Positions 47,484-57,862 of a stretch of 64,000 bases of DNA are shown one piece after another. The DNA lies in contig MTON01000013.1 in the NCBI GenBank assembly GCA_002010665.1, positions 1 through 64,000 on the forward strand. Direction: 5' to 3'. The stretch comes from Candidatus Aminicenantes bacterium JdFR-78. GTDB lineage: Bacteria > Acidobacteriota > Aminicenantia > JdFR-78. Numbering within the stretch: position 1 is the stretch's first letter; every line of letters starts with the position of its first letter. Under the pieces are notes generated by a model. The model searched no databases. It worked only from the letters and a program-made list of their open reading frames with translations, and had not been told where the DNA came from. Both the position numbers and the translations under genes were made by a program.

Positions 47484-48428
47484 TTAATGCCAGTCAGGAA
47501 ATAATTCTCTTCCAGGAGTGTCGAGTAGAAGCCTAATTCTTCCTGTTTTTACATTAACCAAATATAAAGCCCAATTCCCCCTTTTTTTATGATTTCGCTT
47601 GGATGAGCTAAAAACTATGAATTTATCATCTGGAGACCAGGAGGGATAATAGTCATAGGTTTCATCTCTTCGGGTAAGTCTCATTTTACCCGACCCATCA
47701 GGATTCATTAACCAAATGTCACCTTTTCCATCTGCAACTGAGGAAACATATGCAATTTTCTTTCCATCATGAGAGAAGTGAGGTCTACATGATTTTCCTC
47801 CTTCAGTTAAAAAAGAAATTCTTTTAGTTTTGAAATCATAAATTGCTACATCCCATCCAATAGTTCTTTTTCCAGTAAATCCCATGAGATGTCCAGAAGG
47901 AGAAAAATTGGGAAGAGCACATGATCCCTGAAAATCTGCCAATAATCTTTCTGTTTTTTTGGTTTTTATATCCACCATCCACAACTTATAACTTCTAAAA
48001 ATACCTCTTCTTCTTTCTATTGTGTAAGCGATTTTCTTGCCATCAGGAAACCATGCATGTTCAATAGCATTGTGCTTTGTTTTAGTGAGCTGAACAATAT
48101 CAGAACCATCATCGTTCATGATAAATATTTCATAACTTCCCTTAGGATTTGCTGTAAAGGCAATTTTTTTCCCATCAGGAGACCACTTTGGATACTCGTC
48201 ACTCCATGTATTGTCAGTTAATTTTTTTAATCCCTTCGAAGTCAGCAAATAAATCTCATTGTCACCATCCATATCTGATTGGAATACGATTTTTCCTTTA
48301 AAGGGAAGAAGAGGTTTAATAGATTTTATGTCTATAATCTTATTTTGATTAATAGGGTCTCTTTTCTCAGTTTTACATGGAATAAGAAAAGCTGATGTCA
48401 ATAAAATAAAAATAATATATTTTTTCAT
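47484..48428 (-). CDS. TolB-like WD40 beta-propeller protein
   Basis: Repeated 'FQSDMDGDNEIYLL', 'WSPDGKKIAFTANPKGSYEIFIMNDDGSD', 'WSPDDKFIVFSS'. Confidence 0.92.
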   Translation of the reverse strand: MKKYIIFILLTSAFLIPCKTEKRDPINQNKIIDIKSIKPLLPFKGKIVFQSDMDGDNEIYLLTSKGLKKLTDNTWSDEYPKWSPDGKKIAFTANPKGSYEIFIMNDDGSDIVQLTKTKHNAIEHAWFPDGKKIAYTIERRRGIFRSYKLWMVDIKTKKTERLLADFQGSCALPNFSPSGHLMGFTGKRTIGWDVAIYDFKTKRISFLTEGGKSCRPHFSHDGKKIAYVSSVADGKGDIWLMNPDGSGKMRLTRRDETYDYYPSWSPDDKFIVFSSSKRNHKKRGNWALYLVNVKTGRIRLLLDTPGRELFPDWH

Positions 48429-48442
48429 ATAACCTCCTTATT

Positions 48443-49114
48443 CTATTTTATAAGTTTTTTTAATTCAGAATACCAGTTTTCAGCCATGGCTTTGTATCCC
48501 TTTTCATTGGGATGAACATCCGGTAATAAATCAGGATTTTTAATAAAAAGAGAATAATTATCAACGAGAGTCAAATTCTCCTCTATTGCAATTTTTCTAA
48601 TTGTGGGATTGATTTCTATCTGTATCCTTTCCCTTGATTCTTCAGTAAAAGGAAATTTTATCTGACGAGGTAAAGGGGGAATTGTTGCTATTAAAATCTT
48701 AGTGTTTTTCCCTTGACGATTCTTAAATTTTTTAAAAATTGAAATAATTTTTTTCATATTTAAATAGAATTTGTGAGTCGGAGTAAAATCACTATCCATT
48801 CTTACATCATTTGTTCCGAGCTGGAGTAGGACAAAATCAGGATGTTTTTCTTTCATCCATTTTTTATTTCTTATCAAAAATCTGAGATATTGACCAGAGT
48901 TATTTCCATTTTGACCAAAGTTATAAACCCTTGCTCTAATGCCTTCAGATATTAGTTTATTTTTGAGGAAAGAAGGATATAGGGAATTTGTGAGGCTGTC
49001 ACCAGCGCAAAAGATAATAACTGTTTTTGGCTTTGAGCTACAACCAGAGATTTGAAAAATTGAAACCAATAAAAAAAATGCTAAAATTTTTATTTTTTTT
49101 CTATTTTTGACCAT
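48443..49114 (-). CDS. SGNH/GDSL hydrolase family lipoprotein
   Basis: 'FCAGDSLTNSLYPSFL', 'QLGTNDVRMDS', 'LPDVHPNEKGYKAMAENWY'. Confidence 0.92.
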   Translation of the reverse strand: MVKNRKKIKILAFFLLVSIFQISGCSSKPKTVIIFCAGDSLTNSLYPSFLKNKLISEGIRARVYNFGQNGNNSGQYLRFLIRNKKWMKEKHPDFVLLQLGTNDVRMDSDFTPTHKFYLNMKKIISIFKKFKNRQGKNTKILIATIPPLPRQIKFPFTEESRERIQIEINPTIRKIAIEENLTLVDNYSLFIKNPDLLPDVHPNEKGYKAMAENWYSELKKLIK

Positions 49115-49135
49115 AATTTAAAGACTTTTAATCTT

Positions 49136-49357
49136 TTATACAGCTTCAACTCTCAAAATCTGAGGAACTCTCCTTTTTATAAATTGTTCTATTCCCTGTG
49201 TCAGGGTCATTTGTCTCATTGGGCACCCAGCACAGGCACCAGTTAATCTTACTTTAACCACTCCTTCCTCTGTGATTTCAACCAGTTCAATATCTCCACC
49301 ATCTGCCTGGAGATGAGGTCTAATTTCTTCCAATGCTTTTCTTACTTCTTTTTCCAT
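49136..49357 (-). CDS. NifU-like Fe-S scaffold domain protein
   Basis: 'EEIRPHLQADGGDIELVEITEEGVVKVRLTGACAGCPMRQMTL'. Confidence 0.96.
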   Translation of the reverse strand: MEKEVRKALEEIRPHLQADGGDIELVEITEEGVVKVRLTGACAGCPMRQMTLTQGIEQFIKRRVPQILRVEAV

Positions 49358-49394
49358 ATTATTCTCCTTTAAAAGTTAATTATTAATTTTATTA

Positions 49395-49928
49395 TTAATC
49401 TAAGTTCTTAAAAGAACTATTATTTTCTTCGCCCTTTTCCACTAATTTTTCTATTGGAACAGTAATCTTTATATATACTCCCAGTCCGATTATTAGAATT
49501 AGAGCGCTTGCAAACACAAGGAAAACATATGGAAGAAGATGAATCTGTTCTGTTTCGCTAAATTTAAAAAGCATGATAAGACCTTCAATTAATACAGCTA
49601 TTATCACAATCATAATGAATCTTGTCAAACTTCCCCTAACTCTGGAAGGATGTCTTTTATCTCCCTCTGGCATAACCATTTCTCTAAAAATAGTTACTGC
49701 TAAGTCTAAAACTGCTACTGCGACAGCAATGAGACCTATCGAAGTAAAAAGATAGCTTAATTTATCACCATTTCCTCCTGCGCCAACTTTTGCAAAATGA
49801 GTTCCAGCAACTGAAAAAACAAATAAGGATATGCTTCCAAGTGTAAAACAGAAAATAAAACTAATTGATCTAACTAAGTAAATAAGAATTTTACCCTTTA
49901 GAAACCACTTATAGATTTTTCTCATCAT
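49395..49928 (-). CDS. Integral membrane protein of unknown function
   Basis: 177 aa with about four TM helices. Confidence 0.55.
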   Translation of the reverse strand: MMRKIYKWFLKGKILIYLVRSISFIFCFTLGSISLFVFSVAGTHFAKVGAGGNGDKLSYLFTSIGLIAVAVAVLDLAVTIFREMVMPEGDKRHPSRVRGSLTRFIMIVIIAVLIEGLIMLFKFSETEQIHLLPYVFLVFASALILIIGLGVYIKITVPIEKLVEKGEENNSSFKNLD

Positions 49929-49941
49929 AAATAATCCTTAT

Positions 49942-52527
49942 TTATTTTTTTATAAAAATTAATTCATTTTTAATATTTACATCCACATAAATTTTATCTC
50001 CTTCTGAAAATTCTCCTTTGAGTATTTTCATGGAAAGAGGATTTTCTATTTCTCTTTGAATTATTCTTTTTAAAGGACGTGCTCCAAAAACTGGATCATA
50101 ACCTTTTTCAGCTAATAATTCTTTTGCTCTTTCGCTTAATTCAATTTTTAATTTTTTATCCTCGAGCCTTTTTTGAAGATTTGAAATCTGAATTTCTACA
50201 ATTTTAAGAAGAGATTCTTTTGTTAATGGTTTAAAAATAATGACTTCATCTATTCTATTTAGAAATTCTGGTCTGAAATGCTGTTTTAATATCTCTCTGA
50301 TTTTTTCTTCAATTTTCTTATAATCTCCACTGTACTCCATAATTGCCTGGCTTCCCAAATTACTAGTCATTATTATCACAGTATTTCTGAAATCAACTGT
50401 TCTTCCCTGACCATCTGTTAATCTTCCATCATCAAGCACTTGTAAAAGAATATTGAAAACATCAGGATGAGCTTTTTCAATTTCATCAAGAAGAATTATT
50501 GAATAGGGTCTTCTTTTTATAGCCTCTGTTAACTGTCCTCCTTCCTCAAAACCAACATATCCTGGTGGAGCTCCTATCAGGCGGGCTACGGAATGTCTTT
50601 CCATATATTCTGACATATCCAGTCTTACCATTGCTCTTTCATCATCAAAGAGAAATTCTGCAAGTGCTCTTGCTAATTCAGTTTTTCCAACACCTGTGGG
50701 GCCAAGAAAAATAAAGGAGCCAAGAGGCCGGTTTGGATCTTGAATTCCAGCTCTAGCCCTTCTTATTGTATCAGAAACTATTCTGATAGCATGGTCTTGA
50801 CCCACAACTCTTTTCTTTAAATTCTCCTCCATCTTAATTAACTTTTCAATCTCGCCTTCAAGCATTTTTGAGACTGGAATTCCTGTCCATTTTGAAACTA
50901 TTTCTGCTATATCTTCTTCATCTACTTCATCTTTAAGCATTTTGCCCTTTTCTTGAATTTTTGCTAATTCTTTAGTGGCTTTTTCAATCTCCTTATTCAA
51001 TTCGATTAATTTTCCATATCTAATTTCCGCTACTTTTTCTAAATCCCCTTTTCTTTCAGCATTCTGTTCCTCTATTTTCAATCTATCAACTTCTTCCTTT
51101 AGACGATTTATTTTTTCAATTATCTCTTTTTCTTTTTGCCATTGGGCTTTCATAGAATCCCTTTTCTCTTTTAAATCAGCAAGCTCTTTATCAATCTTTT
51201 TAATTTTCTCCTGGGATGCTTTATCCTTTTCTTTTTTAAGCGCCTGTTTTTCTATTTCGAGCTGGATTATTTTCCTCTCAATTTCATCAATTTCCACGGG
51301 TAAACTATCAATTTCCATTCTTATTCTTGAAGCAGCCTCATCAATTAAATCAATCGCTTTGTCAGGTAAATATCGGTCAGTTATATATCTATGGGATAGG
51401 GTGGCAGCAGCTACAAGAGCTGAATCTTTTATTTTTACTCCGTGGTGAACTTCATATTTTTCTTTAAGTCCTCTTAAAATGGAAATTGTTTCCTCAACAG
51501 TAGGTTCTCCAACATAAACGGGCTGAAATCTCCGTTCTAAAGCAGCATCTTTTTCAATATATTTTTTATATTCATTTAAAGTTGTTGCTCCTATACAGCG
51601 AAGTTCACCTCGTGCTAAAGGAGGCTTTAACATATTTGAGGCATCAACAGCACCTTCAGCAGCACCAGCTCCAATTATGGTATGGAGCTCATCAATAAAT
51701 AAAATAATTTCACCCTGAGAATCAGTTATTTCTTTTAATACTGCTTTTAAACGATCTTCAAATTCTCCTCTATATTTTGTTCCTGCGATCAGACTACCGA
51801 GATCAAGGGCAATAATTCTTTTGTTTTTCAGGGTTGCAGGAACATCTCCATTAGCAATTCTCTGAGCAAGTCCCTCCACAATCGCTGTTTTTCCAACACC
51901 TGCTTCTCCTATAAGCACAGGATTGTTTTTGGTTCTTCTGGATAAAACCTGAATAACTCTTCTAATTTCGTCGTCCCGTCCAATAACAGGGTCAAGTTTT
52001 CCTTGACGGGCAAGTGCTGTTAAATCTCGACCATATTTTTCAAGAGCCTGGAATTTATCTTCTGGATTTGGGTCAGTAATTCTCTGGGAGCCTCGAATAC
52101 TTCTTAGTGCCTCAAGTATATTCTCCTCTGTAAGACCATTATTTGCCAACACCTGAGAAGCATAAGATTGCCCTTCTTTTAAAATAGCAAGGAGTAAATG
52201 TTCAGTTGAAACATATTCGTCCTTGAAAGTCTCTGCCTCTTTAAAGGATAGGTCTAAAATATTTTTTAATTGAGGAGAAAGATAAACCTGCGCTTGAACA
52301 CCCTGAATTTTGGGTAATCTATTTAAATAATTCTGTAATTCTTTTGAAATTTTTTCATTATTGACACCGATTTTATTTAAAATAGAAACTACTAAACCAT
52401 CCTGTTGATTTAGAAGTGCCCATAATAAATGTTCGGGTCTTAATTCCTGATGATTTAAGCTCTCTGCTTTTCTCTGCGCCTGTTGTAATGCTTCAATAGA
52501 CTTAACAGTAAATTTATCGAGCTGCAT
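49942..52527 (-). CDS. clpB: ATP-dependent chaperone ClpB
   Basis: Clp-N repeats, Walker A '[18 protein letters not shown]' and '[19 protein letters not shown]', middle coiled-coil domain. Confidence 0.98.
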   Translation of the reverse strand: MQLDKFTVKSIEALQQAQRKAESLNHQELRPEHLLWALLNQQDGLVVSILNKIGVNNEKISKELQNYLNRLPKIQGVQAQVYLSPQLKNILDLSFKEAETFKDEYVSTEHLLLAILKEGQSYASQVLANNGLTEENILEALRSIRGSQRITDPNPEDKFQALEKYGRDLTALARQGKLDPVIGRDDEIRRVIQVLSRRTKNNPVLIGEAGVGKTAIVEGLAQRIANGDVPATLKNKRIIALDLGSLIAGTKYRGEFEDRLKAVLKEITDSQGEIILFIDELHTIIGAGAAEGAVDASNMLKPPLARGELRCIGATTLNEYKKYIEKDAALERRFQPVYVGEPTVEETISILRGLKEKYEVHHGVKIKDSALVAAATLSHRYITDRYLPDKAIDLIDEAASRIRMEIDSLPVEIDEIERKIIQLEIEKQALKKEKDKASQEKIKKIDKELADLKEKRDSMKAQWQKEKEIIEKINRLKEEVDRLKIEEQNAERKGDLEKVAEIRYGKLIELNKEIEKATKELAKIQEKGKMLKDEVDEEDIAEIVSKWTGIPVSKMLEGEIEKLIKMEENLKKRVVGQDHAIRIVSDTIRRARAGIQDPNRPLGSFIFLGPTGVGKTELARALAEFLFDDERAMVRLDMSEYMERHSVARLIGAPPGYVGFEEGGQLTEAIKRRPYSIILLDEIEKAHPDVFNILLQVLDDGRLTDGQGRTVDFRNTVIIMTSNLGSQAIMEYSGDYKKIEEKIREILKQHFRPEFLNRIDEVIIFKPLTKESLLKIVEIQISNLQKRLEDKKLKIELSERAKELLAEKGYDPVFGARPLKRIIQREIENPLSMKILKGEFSEGDKIYVDVNIKNELIFIKK

Positions 52528-52634
52528 TTTGTATCCTCCTAAATAAATTAAAATATTTATTAGCTATGAAGTCAAGAAAATAATATAAACTCGGATTGCT
52601 AATGAAATTTCCTCAAAAGAGAAGGTGATGAATA

Positions 52635-52814
52635 TTATTTATTTTCAAGCATTTTCATTATATGTTTCGCTAAACTGTCTTTTATTTCATTATGTCTTGG
52701 GACTGGTTGGCAAATTTTGGTTTTAGGGTTTTGATACCAATCATGTCTTTTACCATGACGAATTAAAATACATCCCATTTCGTTAAGTTTTTTAATAAGT
52801 TCTTTCCTTTTCAC
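52635..52814 (-). CDS. hicA: HicA-family toxin (GTG start; not in the supplied ORF track)
   Basis: Manual translation VKRKELIKKLNEMGCILIRHGKRHDWYQNPKTKICQPVPRHNEIKDSLAKHIMKMLENK*; start overlaps hicB stop (GTGA). Confidence 0.9.
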   Translation of the reverse strand: MKRKELIKKLNEMGCILIRHGKRHDWYQNPKTKICQPVPRHNEIKDSLAKHIMKMLENK

Positions 52815-53023
52815 ACTACATCAAGCTCCCCAACCCTCCGAATTGAAGGTATAACTCCACTACTGAGTTCCTTATAAATATCTCTCAAGTTTTCTTTTAG
52901 TTCCTCTATACTTTCTCCTTGCGTCCAATAATCAGGGTATTCTTCTAAGTATCCTATCCACATATTTTCTTCTTTCCAATAAATAAATCTTATTTTTCTT
53001 TTTTCTGTATTTTCATTCATCAT
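52811..53023 (-). CDS. hicB: HicB-family antitoxin
   Basis: 'FIYWKEENMWIGYLEEYPDYWTQGESIEELKENLRDIYKEL'. Confidence 0.92.
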   Translation of the reverse strand: MMNENTEKRKIRFIYWKEENMWIGYLEEYPDYWTQGESIEELKENLRDIYKELSSGVIPSIRRVGELDVV

Positions 53024-53068
53024 TAAAAACTTATAAAAATTAATGAGTTAAGTCAAGATAAACAATAG

Positions 53069-53830
53069 TCAAAAATTCTTAATAATAAAATCAGAGATGA
53101 GGGATATCATTTTATTAAAATGCTTGGAATCAGAATATCTGTGGTCTGCACCTTTAATAATTTCTAATTTACAGTTTTTTAAAAGAGAAGCTAAATTTTT
53201 ACTTTGATTAAGAGGGACTGATTCATCATGGTCACCATGAACTATTAAGACAGGAATTTTAATTTCTGATGCTATTTTATATACATTTATTTCTTCAGCT
53301 TCTTTGAGCAGAGAATAGTCTAATTTAAAGTTATCTCCATTAACTGAAGTGTAATCTATATATCCCTCATTTTTCCATTTTTCTATCAAATGTTCACCAG
53401 CCTGCAACACAAATAATTCATACAGATCTGATACAGGAGATTTTAGGGCCATAACTTGTATATCTTTGCTTCTGGAAGAGGCTAAAATACTTGCAAGCCC
53501 ACCAAAACTCGAACCAATTAAACCTATTTTTGAGTAATCCAATCTTTTCAAAAATTGGATTGAAGTTAAAACATCATCGACTGCTTTAGAAATTGTAATA
53601 TTTCCAAGTTCTCCTTCACTTTCGCCATGACCTGTGAAGTCGAACCTGAAGGTCGAGATTTCACTTTCATTTAAAATTTTTTCTAATATTAAATTTGTAA
53701 TGCTGTTTTTATCAGTTGTAAAGCCATGACATAAAATTACTACTTTCTCTTTTTTAGGAAAAATAGGGTTTGATAAAATTCCACAAAGTTTGAATCCACT
53801 GCTGTTTTTGTAGAATATCTTCTCTTTCAT
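53069..53830 (-). CDS. Alpha/beta hydrolase
   Basis: 'VVILCHGFTTDKNS', 'LIGSSFGGLASILAS', 'VLIVHGDHDESVPLNQS'. Confidence 0.93.
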   Translation of the reverse strand: MKEKIFYKNSSGFKLCGILSNPIFPKKEKVVILCHGFTTDKNSITNLILEKILNESEISTFRFDFTGHGESEGELGNITISKAVDDVLTSIQFLKRLDYSKIGLIGSSFGGLASILASSRSKDIQVMALKSPVSDLYELFVLQAGEHLIEKWKNEGYIDYTSVNGDNFKLDYSLLKEAEEINVYKIASEIKIPVLIVHGDHDESVPLNQSKNLASLLKNCKLEIIKGADHRYSDSKHFNKMISLISDFIIKNF

Positions 53831-53914
53831 TTTGTTTCATGTTAACATAAATTGATTTTCATTTTAAGTTTTTATTCTTGACTTAATAAAAATAGAATAA
53901 GATAATGATTAGTA

Positions 53915-54376
53915 ATGATTGCAATTGGTTCTGACCACGCTGGATTTAGATTAAAGGAAAAAATAAAAGATTTTTTAAAAAAAAGGGAAGTGGAATTTTA
54001 TGATTTTGGACCTGAAAACGAAGATTCAGTGGATTATCCAGATTTCGGGGAAAAGGTTGCCAAGGCTGTATCACAGGGGAAGGCAGAGCGAGGAATATTA
54101 ATCTGTGGTTCAGGCCTTGGTATGACAATTGTTGCAAATAAGTTTAAAGGAGTTAGGGCAACTCTCTGTCATGATGAATATACAGCTAAAATGAGTCGCG
54201 CTCATAATGATTCTAACCTATTAACTCTTGGTGCAAGAGTTTTGGATGAGGAAATGGCATTGAAAATTGTGGAGATTTGGTTGGACACGCCTTTTGAAGG
54301 TGGGAGGCATTTAAGAAGATTAAATAAAATTAAAGAAATAGAAGACAAAAATTTTATTGAGGGAGTTAGCAAATGA
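53915..54376 (+). CDS. rpiB: Ribose 5-phosphate isomerase B
   Basis: 'MIAIGSDHAGFRLKEKIKDFL', 'DYPDFGEKVAKAV', 'GILICGSGLGMTIVANKFKGVRATLCHDEYTAKMSRAHNDSNLLTLGARVL'. Confidence 0.97.
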   Translation: MIAIGSDHAGFRLKEKIKDFLKKREVEFYDFGPENEDSVDYPDFGEKVAKAVSQGKAERGILICGSGLGMTIVANKFKGVRATLCHDEYTAKMSRAHNDSNLLTLGARVLDEEMALKIVEIWLDTPFEGGRHLRRLNKIKEIEDKNFIEGVSK

Positions 54377-55812
54377 GTGATTTTTATTCCAAAGTTAAAA
54401 ATTTGATTGATAAGGTTGAGAAAAATAATATATGGCGTCAGCACGAATGTTTTAATCTTATTCCATCTGAAACAACCCCAAGTTTACTGGTAAAAATATG
54501 TGAGATATCAGACCCAGCAGGAAGATATGCAGAGCATCGAACCATGAAAGGGGAAGAGATTTATTTTTATCAGGGCACTGATTTTATAAAAGAGGTTGAG
54601 TTAGAGACACAGAAGGAAATGTCAGATTTTTTCAATTGTACTCGTGTTGAGCTAAGGCCAATTAGCGGACAGATGGCAAATGAAGTTGTATTTAAGGCAA
54701 TGGTGAAATTTCTTAATAGAGAAAAGTCTTTTAATCAGCCATCAAGAAAATTAAGGGCTGTAATGAATAATGAGTTAACAAAAGGGGGGCATTTAAGTTC
54801 TCAGCCAATGGGGGCTTTGTTTAATTATGTAGAGGAAGATCCATCCACAGGTAAAGAAAGGGTTATAAATTTTCCAGTTCGCTCTGACAATATGTATCAA
54901 ATTGACACGGAAAGGCTTGCAGAGCTTCTCGAAAAAAATAAACCTGAATTAATAATTTTTGGGAAAAGCATGTTCTTGTATCCTGAACCCGTAAAATTTG
55001 TTTATGATTTTGTTAAAGACTGGAATCCAAGACCAGTAATTATGTATGATATGGCACATGTTCTTGGACTTTATGGAGCTTTTCAAGAACCTTTAAGTGA
55101 AGGAGCTGATATTGTGACTGGAAGCACTCATAAGACATTTTTTGGACCTCAGAGAGGAATTATTGTCAGTAATATAGATGAAAATGACTCATTGAAAAAG
55201 CTATGGATAGATATAAAGGGGAGGGCATTTCCTGGTTCAACCTCAAATCATCATTTAGGTACTTTGCTGGGCTTACTAATGGCAGTATATGAGATGAATG
55301 CATTTAAAAGGGAATATCAGGGGCAGGTTTTGAAAAATTCAAAAGCTTTTGCAAAATCATTGAAAAGCTATGGAATTAAAGTTGAAGGAAATGAGCAAGA
55401 TGGATTTACTCAAACTCATCAAGTTGTGATAAGGGTGAGAGAATATGGAATAGGAAATGAAATAGCGAGAAGGCTTGAAGAAAATAATATAATCACCAAT
55501 TATCAGGCATTACCAGATGATGAAAGTTTTCTTGAGGCAAGTGGAATAAGGATGGGGGTTCAGGAAATGACACGGTTCGGAATGAAAGAAAAAGATTTTG
55601 ATACATTGGCTGGTTATATTGCTGATGTAGTGATTCATGATAAAAAAGTTAAAGATGAAGTAATTAAATTCAGAAAGAATTTTCTTGAAATGAGATATTG
55701 TTTACCTGCAGATAAAGCAATTCCTCTTGTTGCGAAAGTTCTGAATTCTTTATTACCTTCTTCTGATTATGCAAAAATTTTTGCAGATAATTTATTGAAA
55801 TTGTCATCTTAA
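54373..55812 (+). CDS. Serine hydroxymethyltransferase-like PLP enzyme (divergent)
   Basis: 'NLIPSETTPSLLVKICEISDPAGRYAEHR', 'YDMAHVLGLYGAFQEPLSEGADIVTGSTHKTFFGPQRGIIVS'. Confidence 0.8.
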   Translation: MSDFYSKVKNLIDKVEKNNIWRQHECFNLIPSETTPSLLVKICEISDPAGRYAEHRTMKGEEIYFYQGTDFIKEVELETQKEMSDFFNCTRVELRPISGQMANEVVFKAMVKFLNREKSFNQPSRKLRAVMNNELTKGGHLSSQPMGALFNYVEEDPSTGKERVINFPVRSDNMYQIDTERLAELLEKNKPELIIFGKSMFLYPEPVKFVYDFVKDWNPRPVIMYDMAHVLGLYGAFQEPLSEGADIVTGSTHKTFFGPQRGIIVSNIDENDSLKKLWIDIKGRAFPGSTSNHHLGTLLGLLMAVYEMNAFKREYQGQVLKNSKAFAKSLKSYGIKVEGNEQDGFTQTHQVVIRVREYGIGNEIARRLEENNIITNYQALPDDESFLEASGIRMGVQEMTRFGMKEKDFDTLAGYIADVVIHDKKVKDEVIKFRKNFLEMRYCLPADKAIPLVAKVLNSLLPSSDYAKIFADNLLKLSS

Positions 55813-55832
55813 AATTAGAAAACTGATTTCAA

Positions 55833-56423
55833 ATGAAAAAAACTAAAAAAGAAATATTTACATTGGCGAATCAACTTACTTTTTTCAGGATACTCCTTGT
55901 TCCAATATTTATATTTTTCATGCTTTATAAAAAAGTAAATTTTGCTTTTTATGTATTTATTCTGGCTGGAGTAACTGACGGGCTTGATGGCCTGGTTGCA
56001 AGAATGTGGAAACAGAAAACTCCTCTTGGGACTTTGCTTGATCCAATGGCTGATAAACTCCTTCTTGTCTCTTCTTTCTTAATTCTTTCATTTCCATCAG
56101 TTAGCTATCCAAATACCATTCCTATTTGGCTTACTATTTTTGTGGTAGGAAGAGATGTGCTGATTGGAAGTTCTGCCTTATTTATATATTTAACTCGAGG
56201 AATAAAAACATTTAATCCCACTATTTTGGGTAAGGTGAGCACTATTTTTCAGATATTGACTGTTTTACTGGTTCTTTTATTTAATTATTTGCTCCAAAAA
56301 AGTATATATCTCCAAGGATTATTTTTAATAACTTTATTTTTTACCATAACTTCAGGACTTCATTATCTTTATGTTGCTATTCAATTAATTAAGATGAAAA
56401 CTACGAATTTAGGGAGAGATTAA
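55833..56423 (+). CDS. pgsA: CDP-diacylglycerol--glycerol-3-phosphate 3-phosphatidyltransferase
   Basis: 'LANQLTFFRILLVPIFIFF' and CDP-alcohol phosphotransferase motif 'DGLDGLVARMWKQKTPLGTLLDPMADKLL'. Confidence 0.93.
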   Translation: MKKTKKEIFTLANQLTFFRILLVPIFIFFMLYKKVNFAFYVFILAGVTDGLDGLVARMWKQKTPLGTLLDPMADKLLLVSSFLILSFPSVSYPNTIPIWLTIFVVGRDVLIGSSALFIYLTRGIKTFNPTILGKVSTIFQILTVLLVLLFNYLLQKSIYLQGLFLITLFFTITSGLHYLYVAIQLIKMKTTNLGRD

Positions 56424-57862
56424 ATACGAGCGGTTTTATCAATAAAGCCTTTTTTCAAAGTCATCCATAGAATTTTAAGGTCAAGTATTAAGGACCAATT
56501 TTCAATGTAATATAAATCATATTCAATCCTTTTATCAAAAGGGGTATTCTGTCTTAAACCATGGACCTGAGCCCATCCTGTTATTCCAGATTTTACTTTA
56601 TGACGAAGCATATATTGAGGGATTTTTTCCCTGAATTTTTTAACGAAATAAGGTCTTTCTGGTCGAGGCCCAACAAGACTCATTTCACCCTTTAAAACAT
56701 TGAAAAGCTGGGGTAGTTCATCAAGACTAAATTTTCTCAAAAACTTACCGAACCTTGTCAAACGGGGATCATCTGGTCTTGCCATAATCGGCCCTGTCTC
56801 TTTTTCTGCGTCAGGGACCATTGTTCTGAATTTGTGCATCATGAAGGGTTTTCCATCCATTCCAACCCTTTCCTGATTGTAAAAAATTGGACCTCTTGAT
56901 GTGAGCTTTATTAAAATCGATATTATTAAAAAAAGTGGAGAGGTGATTATCAAGGCAATAAATGAAATAACAATATCCATAATTCTTTTTACGACACTTC
57001 GCCAACCTTGAAGGGGAACATCATTGATGTTTATTATTGGTATGCCATCAAGGTCTTCTATTGATGATCTTAGTGTTATGTATTGCAATAGATCTGGCAC
57101 GAGTCTTACATTAACTATATAATTATTCGCTGTTTTAATAACATTTATAATTTCTTTAGCTTCTTCTAATGGTAATGTGATGAATATTTCATTTATATTT
57201 TCCTCTTCTAATAGGGAATTTAAATCGTTTATTTTCCCAATTACTTTTAAATTATCAATTACATTTTCTCCTAATTTTTTATTGTTATCCAAGTATCCAA
57301 TTATTTTATACCCAAGAGTTTGATATTGAACGAGTTTTTTAGCTATTGACCTTCCTTGTTCTCCAGCACCAATAATTAAAACTTTTCTTAGATTATGACC
57401 TTTCTCATATGAACGTTTTAAAAATAAGTGGACTTGACTTCTGAAGATTAGTACGAAAGTTATAAAGAAAATAAAATAAATTACAAGAAATAAATGGGAA
57501 ATCTGAAAATCTATTCTGAAAAGAGGTTTGGGGCCTGAACTATAGGCGTGAAGATAACTTAATATTCCAACAACAATTACAATTGTGAGAACTAAATTAA
57601 TAAATACTACAAAAAATTCATCTAATTTATTTCTTTTAACTTTAATTTTATAAAATCCTTGAAGATAAAAAATGAAAAGATGAAGCAGGATAAATAATGG
57701 AAAGATAAGGAGATATGAAGAAAATGAAGGAATTCCTTTTGGAGCAGGGATGAGGGTTGAATAGAATCTAAAAAAGAATGCTCCAAAAAAGGAAACAATT
57801 AATGCCAATAAGTCACTTAAAAGGAAATATCCTATTATTTTTTTGAATTTGTTCTGTATCAT
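56420..57862 (-). CDS. Undecaprenyl-phosphate sugar phosphotransferase (WbaP/WcaJ-like)
   Basis: N-terminal TMs, CoA-binding-like domain, C-term 'KRIMDIVISFIALIITSPLFLIISILIKLTSRGPIFYNQERVGMDGKPFMMHKFRTM...RKFSLDELPQLFNVLKGEMSLVGPRPERP'. Confidence 0.96.
   Translation of the reverse strand: MIQNKFKKIIGYFLLSDLLALIVSFFGAFFFRFYSTLIPAPKGIPSFSSYLLIFPLFILLHLFIFYLQGFYKIKVKRNKLDEFFVVFINLVLTIVIVVGILSYLHAYSSGPKPLFRIDFQISHLFLVIYFIFFITFVLIFRSQVHLFLKRSYEKGHNLRKVLIIGAGEQGRSIAKKLVQYQTLGYKIIGYLDNNKKLGENVIDNLKVIGKINDLNSLLEEENINEIFITLPLEEAKEIINVIKTANNYIVNVRLVPDLLQYITLRSSIEDLDGIPIININDVPLQGWRSVVKRIMDIVISFIALIITSPLFLIISILIKLTSRGPIFYNQERVGMDGKPFMMHKFRTMVPDAEKETGPIMARPDDPRLTRFGKFLRKFSLDELPQLFNVLKGEMSLVGPRPERPYFVKKFREKIPQYMLRHKVKSGITGWAQVHGLRQNTPFDKRIEYDLYYIENWSLILDLKILWMTLKKGFIDKTARI

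Noticed and set aside
50975-51448. 157 aa plus-strand ORF inside clpB
   Set aside because: Antisense to the ClpB middle coiled coil; Ser/Phe-rich composition typical of reverse-complemented Lys/Glu-rich code.
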